From: Bradyrhizobium iriomotense
GTDB taxonomy: Bacteria; Pseudomonadota; Alphaproteobacteria; Rhizobiales; Xanthobacteraceae
Direction: 5' to 3'
DNA length: 64,000 bases
NCBI RefSeq assembly: GCF_018129405.1
Contig: NZ_JAFCLP010000016.1
Location: 108,750 to 172,749 of the forward strand
Below, one piece after another: positions 44,657 to 52,406 of the stretch (position 1 is its first letter; each line of letters starts with the position of its first letter). The translations under genes were made by a program, and so were the position numbers. The notes under the pieces were generated by a model. The model was not told the origin of the DNA, searched no databases, and saw nothing but the letters and a program-made list of their open reading frames with translations.

Positions 44657-44781
44657 AGCATGATCCGGAAAAGTGCGAAGCGGTTTTCCGGAAAGATCAT
44701 GCGTAAACAATAATCTAAAGCGCGATGACGATTCGTCCAAATCTCATCGCGCTTTAGGCGCCGGCGCGATCCGCCGGCGCC
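44654..44781. repeat. intergenic palindromic repeat element
   Basis: Three successive hairpins: GCATGATC.../...GATCATGC (44658-44702), AAAGCGCGATGA.../...TCATCGCGCTTT (44717-44755) and GGCGCCGGCG/CGCCGGCGCC (44757-44781). The first two are a well-known style of intergenic repeat in Bradyrhizobium and relatives; together they may also terminate ddl and the convergent gene. Confidence 0.7.
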
Positions 44782-44841
44782 CGATCTGACCGCCCCCCGA
44801 CTGACCTCAGCCGAGATCATCACCGGAGGCGGCATGGCCCG

Positions 44842-46008
44842 CTAATCATCGCCACGCTTCGGCGGCGCCGGCACGGCGGTCCGATTGGCGGGCACGATCT
44901 GCGGCTGGAACGCGAACACCTCGCGGCTGCGCTCGTCCACGAGCACCTTCAGCCAATGCACGTCGTTGTTGCCGTTCGTCTGATTGTCGCCGAAGGTCTC
45001 AACGCGGACGAAGTTTTCGAGCCGCCGGCCCTTGGCATCGAGAAATGGCCGGTCGATACGGAAGTAATGCGAGTCGCCATGAACGTAGGCGACGGGCCTG
45101 CCGAAGCCGACAACTTCATCGCGCAGCGCAACCAGGAAAGCCTGGAAACCGTCCGGATTGGTGTCCGTTTGCGCAAGCGTCTTCGGGTCACGCAAGGGCG
45201 CACGTGTTCCGTCCGACTGATCCCACCCCGGGTTCGCCTGCGAGATGAACATGATGGCGGCGGCGCGATATGTTCGCGCCATCTCGAAGGTCTGCTGCAT
45301 CCAGAGGATATTGGCGTTGTTGCGCGCGGCCCATTCGGCGTCGTCGGGGAGCGTATCGCAACGATTGTTGCACGATCCCTGGATGTTGAGTGTGGCGTAA
45401 ACCACGCCCTTCATAATCCAGCGGCGATTCTCGACGCACCCGGTCAGCTGGTTGTTGTGATCAAGACACAGCTTGTCATGCTGCACCTGCTGCTTGATCG
45501 GCCGCTGGCCAAGGGAATAGTCAGTGCTGAAGAAAACCTTCCGCTCGTAGTCGAGCCTGTCGCGCGAGTTGAACGAGCCGTTCGCCGGGCGATCGCAGTC
45601 GGTCCAGTCATTGTCGCCGGGAGTCACCATCGCAGCGGATTTCAGCGCATTGAAATATCCGAGCCCCTGCTGATACACAGCGTCGCTGCACGTCGTGGGA
45701 GTCACGGATCCCGGCGTGCCGCTGCCGGCTTTCAGGTCGCCATCATGCACCGTGAAGGCCAGCTTCTGGTCGTTCATGTCGGCGATCAGATTCGGCACGC
45801 CGACCTGCGCCTGGAGGTCGGAATACGGCAAATCCCCCCACAGCCCGATGGCATAGGCCCGGCTCTCGCCTCCCCTGCCCCGGTCATCATCGTCAGCGCG
45901 CGCGCTGACGATCGAACAAATCGCAAGGCAGGCTGCAAGCACGAGGAAGCTCATCTTGCGCAGCTTGCCGTAGACGTCTTCCAACTTCCCTTCGCCAAGT
46001 CTCGTCAT
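44842..46008 (-). CDS. secreted calcineurin-like metallophosphoesterase-type protein (388 aa)
   Basis: N-terminal signal (MSFLVLAACLAICSIVSARA) then a globular domain with successive metal-binding-like motifs: GLWGDLPYS, VHDGDLKAGSG, TPGDNDWTDC, and HGDSHYFRID near the C-terminus. These mirror the D-x-H, GD, GDN and GH/HGD steps of calcineurin-like phosphoesterases, though the first D-x-H is altered. Phosphoester hydrolysis in the periplasm is inferred; the substrate is unknown. The ATG at 46008 is chosen for its GGGGAG ribosome site; 45954 is a possible alternative. Confidence 0.75.
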   Translation of the reverse strand: MTRLGEGKLEDVYGKLRKMSFLVLAACLAICSIVSARADDDDRGRGGESRAYAIGLWGDLPYSDLQAQVGVPNLIADMNDQKLAFTVHDGDLKAGSGTPGSVTPTTCSDAVYQQGLGYFNALKSAAMVTPGDNDWTDCDRPANGSFNSRDRLDYERKVFFSTDYSLGQRPIKQQVQHDKLCLDHNNQLTGCVENRRWIMKGVVYATLNIQGSCNNRCDTLPDDAEWAARNNANILWMQQTFEMARTYRAAAIMFISQANPGWDQSDGTRAPLRDPKTLAQTDTNPDGFQAFLVALRDEVVGFGRPVAYVHGDSHYFRIDRPFLDAKGRRLENFVRVETFGDNQTNGNNDVHWLKVLVDERSREVFAFQPQIVPANRTAVPAPPKRGDD

Positions 46009-46231
46009 CGTCGCTCCCCAGAACAGCTTTGGACAGAACACGGCTCACCGCAGGCAGCAACGTTGAGCTGTCCTGCGCCAAGCCCGATCTACGAAAATGA
46101 GAAGAAGCCCCACCCGCGGCTTCAAATTGCCGCAGTGAACGTATCCACCGGGTGTGACGCCCGCGTGAAACATTTTGAAACACGGCACAGCTGATGAAGT
46201 CGCGAGTTGCGGGATCGACAAGGGAGAGAGC

Positions 46232-47329
46232 ATGCGCGTTGTGATCTGCGGCGGCGGCGTGATCGGGGCCTGCACCGCTTATTTCCTTCGCCGCCGCGGC
46301 ATCGACGTGATCGTCGTGGAGCGAACCGAGGTCGCCGCCGCCGCGTCCGGCAAGGCCGGCGGCTTCCTGGCCCAGGACTGGTGCGCCGGCACGCCGCTCG
46401 ACGCGCTCGCGCGGCGCAGCTTTGGACTTCACGCGCAATTGCCGGAGGAGATCGCGGGCGATTGGGGCTATCGGTCGATGACCGCCTATAGCGGTTTCGT
46501 TGCCTCCGACGGCACTGCGCGCAGGAATACACCATCCGCGCTCGACTGGCTCAGCGACGGCGTCGTCATCACACAGCGCATCGGCACGGCGAAGACGACG
46601 GCGATCGTTCATCCCCGCAAGTTCACATCGGCTGTGATGAACGCGGCCCTCGCGCAAGGCGCCACGCTTCGCCCAGGCCGCGTCACCGGCATCGTGCGCG
46701 ATGGCGACCGTGCGACGGGTGTCGAGATCGAAGGCAGCGCGGTTGAGGCTGATGCCGTCGTGATCGCGATGGGGCCGTGGTCGCTGCTCGCGGCGCAATG
46801 GATGAGCCTGCCGGCCGTCTACGGCCAGCGCAGCCCGAGCATCGTGTACGACACCGGCACCGACGTGCCGGCCGATGCGTTGTTCCTGGAGTATGAGGAC
46901 AACGGCAGCGCGGTTTCGATCGAGGTCTTCCCGCGCGCCGATGGCAGCACGCACATCACGGCCCTGTCCGACATCGCGCCGCTGCCGCTCGATCCTGCCG
47001 CCGTGACGCCGGACGTTGATGCGATCGCGCGGCTGCAAAGCATGTCGGAGCGGCTGTCACCGCTGTTCCGTCCCGAAAGGATCATCGCGCAGCAGGCCTG
47101 TTTCCGTCCGGTGACCGAGGACGGCCTGCCGCTGATCGGCAAGGTGCCGTACAGCGAAGGCCTCTATATTGCGACCGGACACAATGTCTGGGGCATCCTC
47201 AATGCACCCGCCACCGGAGAAGCGCTGGCGGAGTTGATCGCCGAGGGCTCAACGCATGAGGTGGACCTGTCGCCATTCGATCCCGCCCGGCTGACACCGC
47301 TCGATCCATCCCTGCTGCAAGCACGCTGA
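46232..47329 (+). CDS. FAD-dependent oxidoreductase, DAO/glycine-oxidase type (365 aa)
   Basis: DAO-fold flavoprotein: VVICGGGVIGACTAYFLRRRG at the N-terminus (note Cys in the glycine-rich loop), SGKAGGFLAQDWC, and the C-terminal FAD block GLYIATGHNVWGILNAPATGEALAELI. The ATG at 46232 follows GGGAGAGAGC. It probably oxidises an amino acid or related amine; the HNVWGI ending differs from PuuB and DadA types, and resembles eukaryotic-like putative oxidoreductases of the same fold. No pathway partners are adjacent. Confidence 0.87.
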   Translation: MRVVICGGGVIGACTAYFLRRRGIDVIVVERTEVAAAASGKAGGFLAQDWCAGTPLDALARRSFGLHAQLPEEIAGDWGYRSMTAYSGFVASDGTARRNTPSALDWLSDGVVITQRIGTAKTTAIVHPRKFTSAVMNAALAQGATLRPGRVTGIVRDGDRATGVEIEGSAVEADAVVIAMGPWSLLAAQWMSLPAVYGQRSPSIVYDTGTDVPADALFLEYEDNGSAVSIEVFPRADGSTHITALSDIAPLPLDPAAVTPDVDAIARLQSMSERLSPLFRPERIIAQQACFRPVTEDGLPLIGKVPYSEGLYIATGHNVWGILNAPATGEALAELIAEGSTHEVDLSPFDPARLTPLDPSLLQAR

Positions 47330-47444
47330 ACCGCTTGACGACATCGCAGCTCGCCAGTCGCGCTCCGCGGGGAGCGGTGGGCCCTTTGCTTGTCTTTCGC
47401 AGATGCGGTGTGCCCTCACCGGCGCCTATCGACCTTGGGCGATG

Positions 47445-47474
47445 TTGACTTTCCGTCGCCCCCCTCCCCATACT
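47445..47474 (+). promoter_or_regulatory. candidate sigma-70 promoter of the LivK-like gene
   Basis: TTGACT (47445-47450) and CATACT (47469-47474) separated by 18 bp, 40 bp before the start codon at 47515. Confidence 0.5.
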
Positions 47475-47514
47475 TCGCAAAAAATAACAACCAACGGTTT
47501 TGAGGGAGGATAGG

Positions 47515-48825
47515 ATGCCGACTTCACGCAGGCAGCTGCTGAAGACATCGGCGGCTGCCGCCGCCGCACTCAGCCTCGATTGGACCAGGGCCCAGGCGCA
47601 AGCCGAGACATTGCGCATCGGCCTGATCTACGACCTCACCGGCCCGTTCGCCGCCGGCGGCTCGGTCGCCTCGTCGATCGGCGCACAGATCGCGATCGAT
47701 CTCGTCAACGAGAAAGGCGGCGTCGGCGGCAAGACCAAGATCGTGCCGGTGGCCGCGGATTCCCAGAGCAAACCCGACGTTGCGATCAACGAGGCCGAAC
47801 GCCTGATCAGCCAGGAGAAGATCGACATCCTCAATGGCGTCTATGCGAGCTCGCATGCGGTGCCACTTGCGGCCAAGGTCGAGCAGCAGAAGAAGATCCT
47901 CTGGATCACGACTGCGGTCTCGACCGCCGTATTCAAGGACAAGAACCTGCAATACGTGTTTCGCTCGCAGATTCACTCGGACCAGTATGGCCAGGCCTTC
48001 GCGAGCTTCATCGCCGAGCATGCGCAGGGCAAGCTCGGCATGGACCCCAAGGACGTCAAGGTCGCGCTGATCCACGAGGACGGCCCCTACGGCGTCGGCG
48101 TCGCCACCGCCGATGAGGCCTATGCCAAGCAGGCCGGCATCCAGGTGGTGCTGCGCGAGGGCTATTCGGCCGCCGCGCCCGACCTCTCGGTGCTGGTCAC
48201 GAAAATCAAGCGCGCCAAGGCCGACGTGATCTCGCATGCCGGCTACAATCCCGACATCACCCTGTTCCTGCGCCAGGCCCGCGAGAGCGGATTGCGCTTC
48301 AAGATGCTGTTCGGGGCAGGTGCCGGCTACAGCCAGCTCGACAAGCTGCGTGCCACTTTCGGTGCCGACATCGACAATTTCTGCAACATCGATCCGGTGC
48401 CGGCGCAGCTGCTCGATCCCGCAAAGCTCGCGCCTGGCATGGGCGATCTGATCAAGACCATGGTCAGCCGCTATCAAGCCAAGACCGGCGCCAACGACGT
48501 GCCGCCGCATTGCTCGATGGGCTTCAACCAGACCTGGGTGCTGCTCAACAACGTGCTGCCGGTCGCCAAGGAGAAGTACGGCAGCTTCGAACCAGAGGCG
48601 ATCCGCAAGGCCGCGCTCGACGTCGACATCCCCGCCGGCGGCACCATCCAGGGCTATGGCGTGAAATTCTTCCCGCCGGGCACACCGCTCTCCGGCCAGA
48701 ACGAACGCTCGACGCCAGTGGTGATGCAGAACGCGGGTGAGCACATCTCGGTGGTGTGGCCGACCAGCATCCGCACGCAGGACCCGGTGTTCCCGCTGCC
48801 GAAGGGCTCGACCTACGGGACGTGA
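47515..48825 (+). CDS. branched-chain amino acid-type ABC substrate-binding protein, Tat signal (436 aa)
   Basis: Periplasmic binding protein of the LivK/Peripla_BP_6 family. Twin-arginine signal SRRQLLKTSAAAAAALSLD, then LRIGLIYDLTGPFAAGGSVASS and a VVPVAADSQSKPDVAINEAERLI region typical of urea/short-chain amide and branched-chain binding proteins. The ATG at 47515 is preceded by GGGAGGATAGG. No permease or ATPase genes are adjacent, so it is an orphan that must use a transporter encoded elsewhere. A promoter-like pair lies 40 bp upstream. Confidence 0.92.
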   Translation: MPTSRRQLLKTSAAAAAALSLDWTRAQAQAETLRIGLIYDLTGPFAAGGSVASSIGAQIAIDLVNEKGGVGGKTKIVPVAADSQSKPDVAINEAERLISQEKIDILNGVYASSHAVPLAAKVEQQKKILWITTAVSTAVFKDKNLQYVFRSQIHSDQYGQAFASFIAEHAQGKLGMDPKDVKVALIHEDGPYGVGVATADEAYAKQAGIQVVLREGYSAAAPDLSVLVTKIKRAKADVISHAGYNPDITLFLRQARESGLRFKMLFGAGAGYSQLDKLRATFGADIDNFCNIDPVPAQLLDPAKLAPGMGDLIKTMVSRYQAKTGANDVPPHCSMGFNQTWVLLNNVLPVAKEKYGSFEPEAIRKAALDVDIPAGGTIQGYGVKFFPPGTPLSGQNERSTPVVMQNAGEHISVVWPTSIRTQDPVFPLPKGSTYGT

Positions 48826-49206
48826 GGCGACGGCACTGCGCTCCCTCGCCCCGCAAGCGGGGCGAGGCGACACTGCGGCTCCGCCGGTGCTCCACGACGT
48901 CACCGGCGCCCACCGCGTTGCAGCCAACCGTGCTTGCACCCACCGGTCATTCCTTTCGCGCTAGAGTTGGATTTTTCGCCGCCGAGCAGCCCGCTCAGGT
49001 TGAGGGACGAAGTCTAATTGAAACAAAAGCCGTCTATAGTCCGGGCCTATATTGTCGGCCTTGATTTCATTTTGGTACGTACCAGCCGGTCAACCAGTCT
49101 CGTTTGAGCTTTGGATCGGCCTAGTCGCTAAAGCGGCTGATATTGCGGGACGTCCAGCAGAGAACAAGAAATTTTCAGATCGTGAATGTCAGCGATGGGG
49201 GTGAGC
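48826..49206. other. 381-bp intergenic region with hairpin and palindrome
   Basis: Contains a GC-rich inverted repeat CTCGCCCCG/CGGGGCGAG (48845-48866) likely to end the LivK-like transcript, and a perfect 12-bp palindrome TGGTACGTACCA at 49073-49084. The part from about 48960 on is AT-richer than its surroundings. No further gene is supported here. Confidence 0.5.
49073..49084. promoter_or_regulatory. perfect palindrome TGGTACGTACCA, candidate operator
   Basis: A 12-bp exact palindrome of the TGGT-N4-ACCA type recognised by many GntR/FadR-family repressors. No such regulator is encoded nearby, so this is a motif-level inference only. Confidence 0.35.
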
Positions 49207-49395
49207 ATGCCCACCATACTCGAATTGCTTTACAAGGAATTTTGTCGCGCCCGTCTTGCCGAGATGCGCAGGCAGCTCCTGCTCACGGGCAAGCATCCTG
49301 AACTTCTGCAGGTCAATGACGATCTCTCCGATTCGGATAATCTCGGCGAGATGGACACGCAGCACGAAGCAGAGCCGAGTCCTGTCAGGAAATAG
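49207..49395 (+). CDS. small helical hypothetical protein (62 aa)
   Basis: The ATG at 49207 follows GGGGGTGAGC; a longer start at 49186 is possible. MPTILELLYKEFCRARLAEMRRQLLLTG is an amphipathic helix rich in Leu and Arg, with an acidic tail (NDDLSDSDNLGEMD). No recognised family and no membrane segment. Small proteins of this look occur widely in Bradyrhizobium, but the function is unknown. Confidence 0.55.
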   Translation: MPTILELLYKEFCRARLAEMRRQLLLTGKHPELLQVNDDLSDSDNLGEMDTQHEAEPSPVRK

Positions 49396-49452
49396 GCGCC
49401 CTCGTCGTGGCAACAGCGTTTAGAAAGGCAGCACTCTTTCGGGAGGCAGCAA

Positions 49453-49539
49453 ATGAATACACCCGAATTCTATACTGCATCGATCGCCTGCCTCTCCTGC
49501 ATGACCATTGCCGTCATGATAGCTGTCGGAGCCTGGTAG
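49453..49539 (+). CDS. tiny membrane protein (28 aa)
   Basis: ORF starting at ATG 49453 with GGGAGG six bases upstream and ending TAG. The product MNTPEFYTASIACLSCMTIA continues VMIAVGAW: a single hydrophobic helix with a short polar N-terminus, a typical small membrane protein. The strong ribosome site and membrane character support reality; conservation across relatives is the decisive test. Confidence 0.45.
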   Translation: MNTPEFYTASIACLSCMTIAVMIAVGAW

Positions 49540-49575
49540 CGCGGCATCGGAAGGCAATGAGCGCGTGGCGGCGCC

Positions 49576-50745
49576 CTACAACGCCACCCGCCGCCCCTCC
49601 TCCGCCGCCCAATAGCCGGCGTAGTTCACCTTGATCGTCTCATAGGCCAGCGCGAGATCCGACAGCGGCTGGCGTCCGGTCGCGGCGCATTCCATGAAAT
49701 CCTGGATCTCCTGCAAGTATCCGCGCGTCCATTCCTCCTCCAGGCAGACATATTGCCAGCCGGTCTTGCGGTCGACCTTTTCGGTGATGTAGACGCTCGC
49801 GAGCTTCTCCTCGCTGGTCTGATAGCTCATCAGATGAGTGTTCGGCGTGATGTTGGCGAACAGCGAGCCACCGCTCGTATAGGTCTCGATCAAATTGCGC
49901 ACGCCGCCCATGATCATGTCGCCGGAGAACACGGTCGCCTTGGTGCCGTCGGAGAACGTGGCGGTAAGCGTGCCCCAGTCCTCGACATCGAGGGGATTGG
50001 CCTTGATGTAACTGCGCTCCTCCGGCTTGAGGACGGCGGTGACGTTGCCGACATCGCCGGTGACGCTGGCGACATGGATGCTCTCGCCGCGCGCCTTGGC
50101 TTCGACCTGCTTCAGATACAGCACGGCCGAAAGCGGATGGCAGCCCATGCGGATCAGCGAGCCGCCGCCGGTCATCGCCCATTGCGCTGCGTGCGCGGCG
50201 TGCGAGCCGGAATGGCTCTCCTCACCCTTCATGAACAGGATCTTGTCCTTGGTCGCTTTGATGATCTCGGCGGTCTTGGTCACCGCGGGCGCGTAGATCC
50301 AGTCCTCGGCATACATGAACAGCTTTCCGGTGCGCTCGATCGCGGCCCGCGTCCTGTCCATCTCTTCGATCACGCGCTCATACATCAGCGCCTTCGGCAC
50401 GTGCTTGCCGATCGGCCGCGTGTCGCCCTCACGGCCGAAATAGCCGGCGAACGGTTTTTCGCAGATGACGTGCTTGCCGGCCTGCATGCTGGCGACGATC
50501 ATCTCCGCGTGAAGGTTCGGCGGCGTGCAGATGTCGATGACATCGAGCTCGCCGTCCGCGACCAGCTCGGCGAAACTCCGATAAACACGCGGGATATTGT
50601 GATGCTGGGCGAACGCGACGACATGGTCGCCGCGCGCGGCGACCGCCGCGACCTCGACGTCCACGCCATAGACGCGCCGGAACGCATACATGTGCAGCTC
50701 CGACACGAAACCGCAGCCGACGAGTCCCACCCTGATCCCAGTCAT
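49576..50745 (-). CDS. Gfo/Idh/MocA-family oxidoreductase (389 aa)
   Basis: NAD(P)-dependent oxidoreductase: N-terminal Rossmann fold IRVGLVGCGFVSELHMYAF, the conserved EKPFAGYFGRE (catalytic Lys of the EKP motif) and a C-terminal alpha/beta domain. The family oxidises sugars, inositols and related alcohols. The ATG at 50745 has AAGGGGG upstream. No sugar-related genes are beside it, so the substrate cannot be guessed from context. Confidence 0.92.
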   Translation of the reverse strand: MTGIRVGLVGCGFVSELHMYAFRRVYGVDVEVAAVAARGDHVVAFAQHHNIPRVYRSFAELVADGELDVIDICTPPNLHAEMIVASMQAGKHVICEKPFAGYFGREGDTRPIGKHVPKALMYERVIEEMDRTRAAIERTGKLFMYAEDWIYAPAVTKTAEIIKATKDKILFMKGEESHSGSHAAHAAQWAMTGGGSLIRMGCHPLSAVLYLKQVEAKARGESIHVASVTGDVGNVTAVLKPEERSYIKANPLDVEDWGTLTATFSDGTKATVFSGDMIMGGVRNLIETYTSGGSLFANITPNTHLMSYQTSEEKLASVYITEKVDRKTGWQYVCLEEEWTRGYLQEIQDFMECAATGRQPLSDLALAYETIKVNYAGYWAAEEGRRVAL

Positions 50746-50788
50746 AGCGCCCCCTTGCTTTGGGCGGCACTATAGCGCGCTCGGAGGC

Positions 50789-51103
50789 CTAATCCACCGA
50801 GACGCGCACCACGCCCGCGCTCATCATCCCGAGCGCGCGGGCGGCCGGCACCGAGAGATCGACGATGCGGCCGCGGATGAAGGGGCCGCGATCATTGACG
50901 CGGCACTGGATCGTGCGCCCGCTGTAGGACACCCTGAGCACGCTGCCGAATGGGCGCGTGCGATGGGCGCAGGTCAACTCGCCGCCTTTGCCCGCCCTTC
51001 CATATCCGTAGTATGAAGCAAGCCCGCTTTCGGCGTTAGCAACGGGCACGAAGGCGAGGAATGAAGTCATCAAACAAAACAGAAGGGTCGTCTGCGCGCG
51101 CAC
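50789..51103 (-). CDS. RlpA-like septal/peptidoglycan protein (104 aa)
   Basis: Signal peptide LLFCLMTSFLAFVPVANAE, then an RlpA-type double-psi beta-barrel: GLASYYGYGRAGKGGELTCA and VRVNDRGPFIRGRIVDLS in consensus form (CRVNDRGPFIRGR, DLSVPAARALGM). RlpA proteins bind or cleave denuded peptidoglycan at septa. It is much shorter than E. coli RlpA and lacks a SPOR domain. The GTG at 51103 has GGGGAG upstream; a TTG at 51139 is less well placed. Confidence 0.85.
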   Translation of the reverse strand: MRAQTTLLFCLMTSFLAFVPVANAESGLASYYGYGRAGKGGELTCAHRTRPFGSVLRVSYSGRTIQCRVNDRGPFIRGRIVDLSVPAARALGMMSAGVVRVSVD

Positions 51104-51207
51104 GGCACCGCTCCCCGTTGACCCCGCCCGGCGCTGCAAACGTCGTTTTGTTCCCTCAGGTTCCTGGAACCCTGCCGGAAAATGTCAGGCAGGGCCATCA
51201 CAGTTTG

Positions 51208-52053
51208 TTACTGCCTGTGGAACACCAGCGTACGGACTTCGATGCTTTCGCGGGGCGCCGCGTCGGCCGGCGTGGTCGGATCGACGAACGCGGTATGCGG
51301 CCCGAAACGGGTGCGGCCGTCGGTTGCGGAATCGTAGCACTTCAGCAGCAGCGCCTCGTCCGGCGTCATCTCCGGGAAATAGAACCAGCGGTGGTTCGGA
51401 TTGTATTTCACCGAATAGGTCTCGCCGCGGCGGTTGGGATAGATCAGGTCGGAGGCGACGAGATCCTCGGGCTCCACCGTCGTGCCATCGGCCATCGCGA
51501 GCGGTGAATCGCGCAAGGGGCCGCGGATCGGCCGCCACAGATTGATCACCTGCACGCGGCCCTTCAGCAATTCCTCGGCCTCGTCGGGCAGATGCTCGCG
51601 CACGCGGTTGGCGCCGGAGACCGCAGTCTGGTCGACATGGACCCGCGTCGCCGGCTGACGCGGCCCGCCGTCGCGGATATCCGGCGCACCTTCGACACGC
51701 TTGCGCACGGTGTGGTCGAAGATGACGACGCGGTCGGCCTTCAGCGTGGCACGCAGAAACGCCTCGACCGCGGGATAGTAGACGCTGCGGATTTCCTCGT
51801 CGTTGTAGAAGTCTTTCACCTGGGTCGGGTGACGCACCAGCGCAAAGCCCTCGCGATCGAGCGAGAAGTTGTTCGCGATCAGCCGCGCATCGAAGATCGG
51901 GATCTGGTGCGGCTCCGGTAGCGACGTGCTCTTCGGCTCGCCCGGCGGCGGATCGAAAGCGTAGGTGCGCGGCTTGGCCGATGTCGGCGCGAGGTAGTTG
52001 AGTTCGGCAGTGACGAAGGGAAGCGATTCGATTCTTGTTTCTTGCAGGCCCAT
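51208..52053 (-). CDS. CmcJ/NvfI-family oxidoreductase (281 aa)
   Basis: Soluble protein with the CmcJ/NvfI pattern: YNDEEIRSVYYPAVEAFLRATLKADRVVIFDHT in outline (motif EEIRSVYYPAVEAFL and VVIFDHTVRKR), the dyad VHVDQTAVSGANRVREHLP, and NLWRPIRGPLRDSPLA, FYFPEMTPDEALLLKCYDS near the end. Characterised relatives are non-heme Fe(II) hydroxylases of secondary metabolism in fungi and actinomycetes (cephamycin CmcJ, novofumigatonin NvfI). A His-x-Asp in HVD and a late His suggest an iron site. The ATG at 52053 has GGGAG upstream. Its role here is unknown. Confidence 0.85.
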   Translation of the reverse strand: MGLQETRIESLPFVTAELNYLAPTSAKPRTYAFDPPPGEPKSTSLPEPHQIPIFDARLIANNFSLDREGFALVRHPTQVKDFYNDEEIRSVYYPAVEAFLRATLKADRVVIFDHTVRKRVEGAPDIRDGGPRQPATRVHVDQTAVSGANRVREHLPDEAEELLKGRVQVINLWRPIRGPLRDSPLAMADGTTVEPEDLVASDLIYPNRRGETYSVKYNPNHRWFYFPEMTPDEALLLKCYDSATDGRTRFGPHTAFVDPTTPADAAPRESIEVRTLVFHRQ

Positions 52054-52209
52054 GGCCGGTCTCCCGATGTGGTCGTCGGATTGATTTTTGACGGGATGCG
52101 ACATGGCGCAAGGGACGCGGTGCAAATAGCAATAGGGGTGTTGTCGTGCGCAGGAAATGCAGAAGGAATGTTTCGAGGAAGGCGATCGCGCTGGAAGCCA
52201 CCACCTTTC

Positions 52210-52236
52210 CTCACGAGTCCTTGAGGTGCTCGTGAG
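52210..52236. repeat. 8-bp hairpin beside the palindromic repeat
   Basis: CTCACGAG (52210-52217) and CTCGTGAG (52229-52236) with an 11-nt loop, immediately left of the longer repeat at 52244. Confidence 0.5.
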
Positions 52237-52243
52237 CGTCTCT

Positions 52244-52396
52244 TCCTTCTCCCCTTGTGGGAGAAGGTGGCGCGAAGCGCCGGATGAGGGGTATCTATCT
52301 GCGAATCCGACTGCGAGAGATGAGGACGCGGAGAGAACCCCTCACCCGTCTCGCCGCTGGCGCGGCGAGTCACCCTCTCCCACAAGGGGAGAGGGT
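52244..52396. repeat. rhizobial palindromic intergenic repeat (RIME-like, about 150 bp)
   Basis: Left end CTTCTCCCCTTGTGGGAGAA and right end CTCTCCCACAAGGGGAGAG are inverted copies, followed inward by GGATGAGGGG and CCCCTCACCCG. This is the usual layout of rhizobial intergenic mosaic elements. It lies just downstream of the sulfur operon and could serve as its terminator. A related but interrupted copy is at 63907. Confidence 0.75.
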
Positions 52397-52406
52397 AAAG
52401 CGCGTG

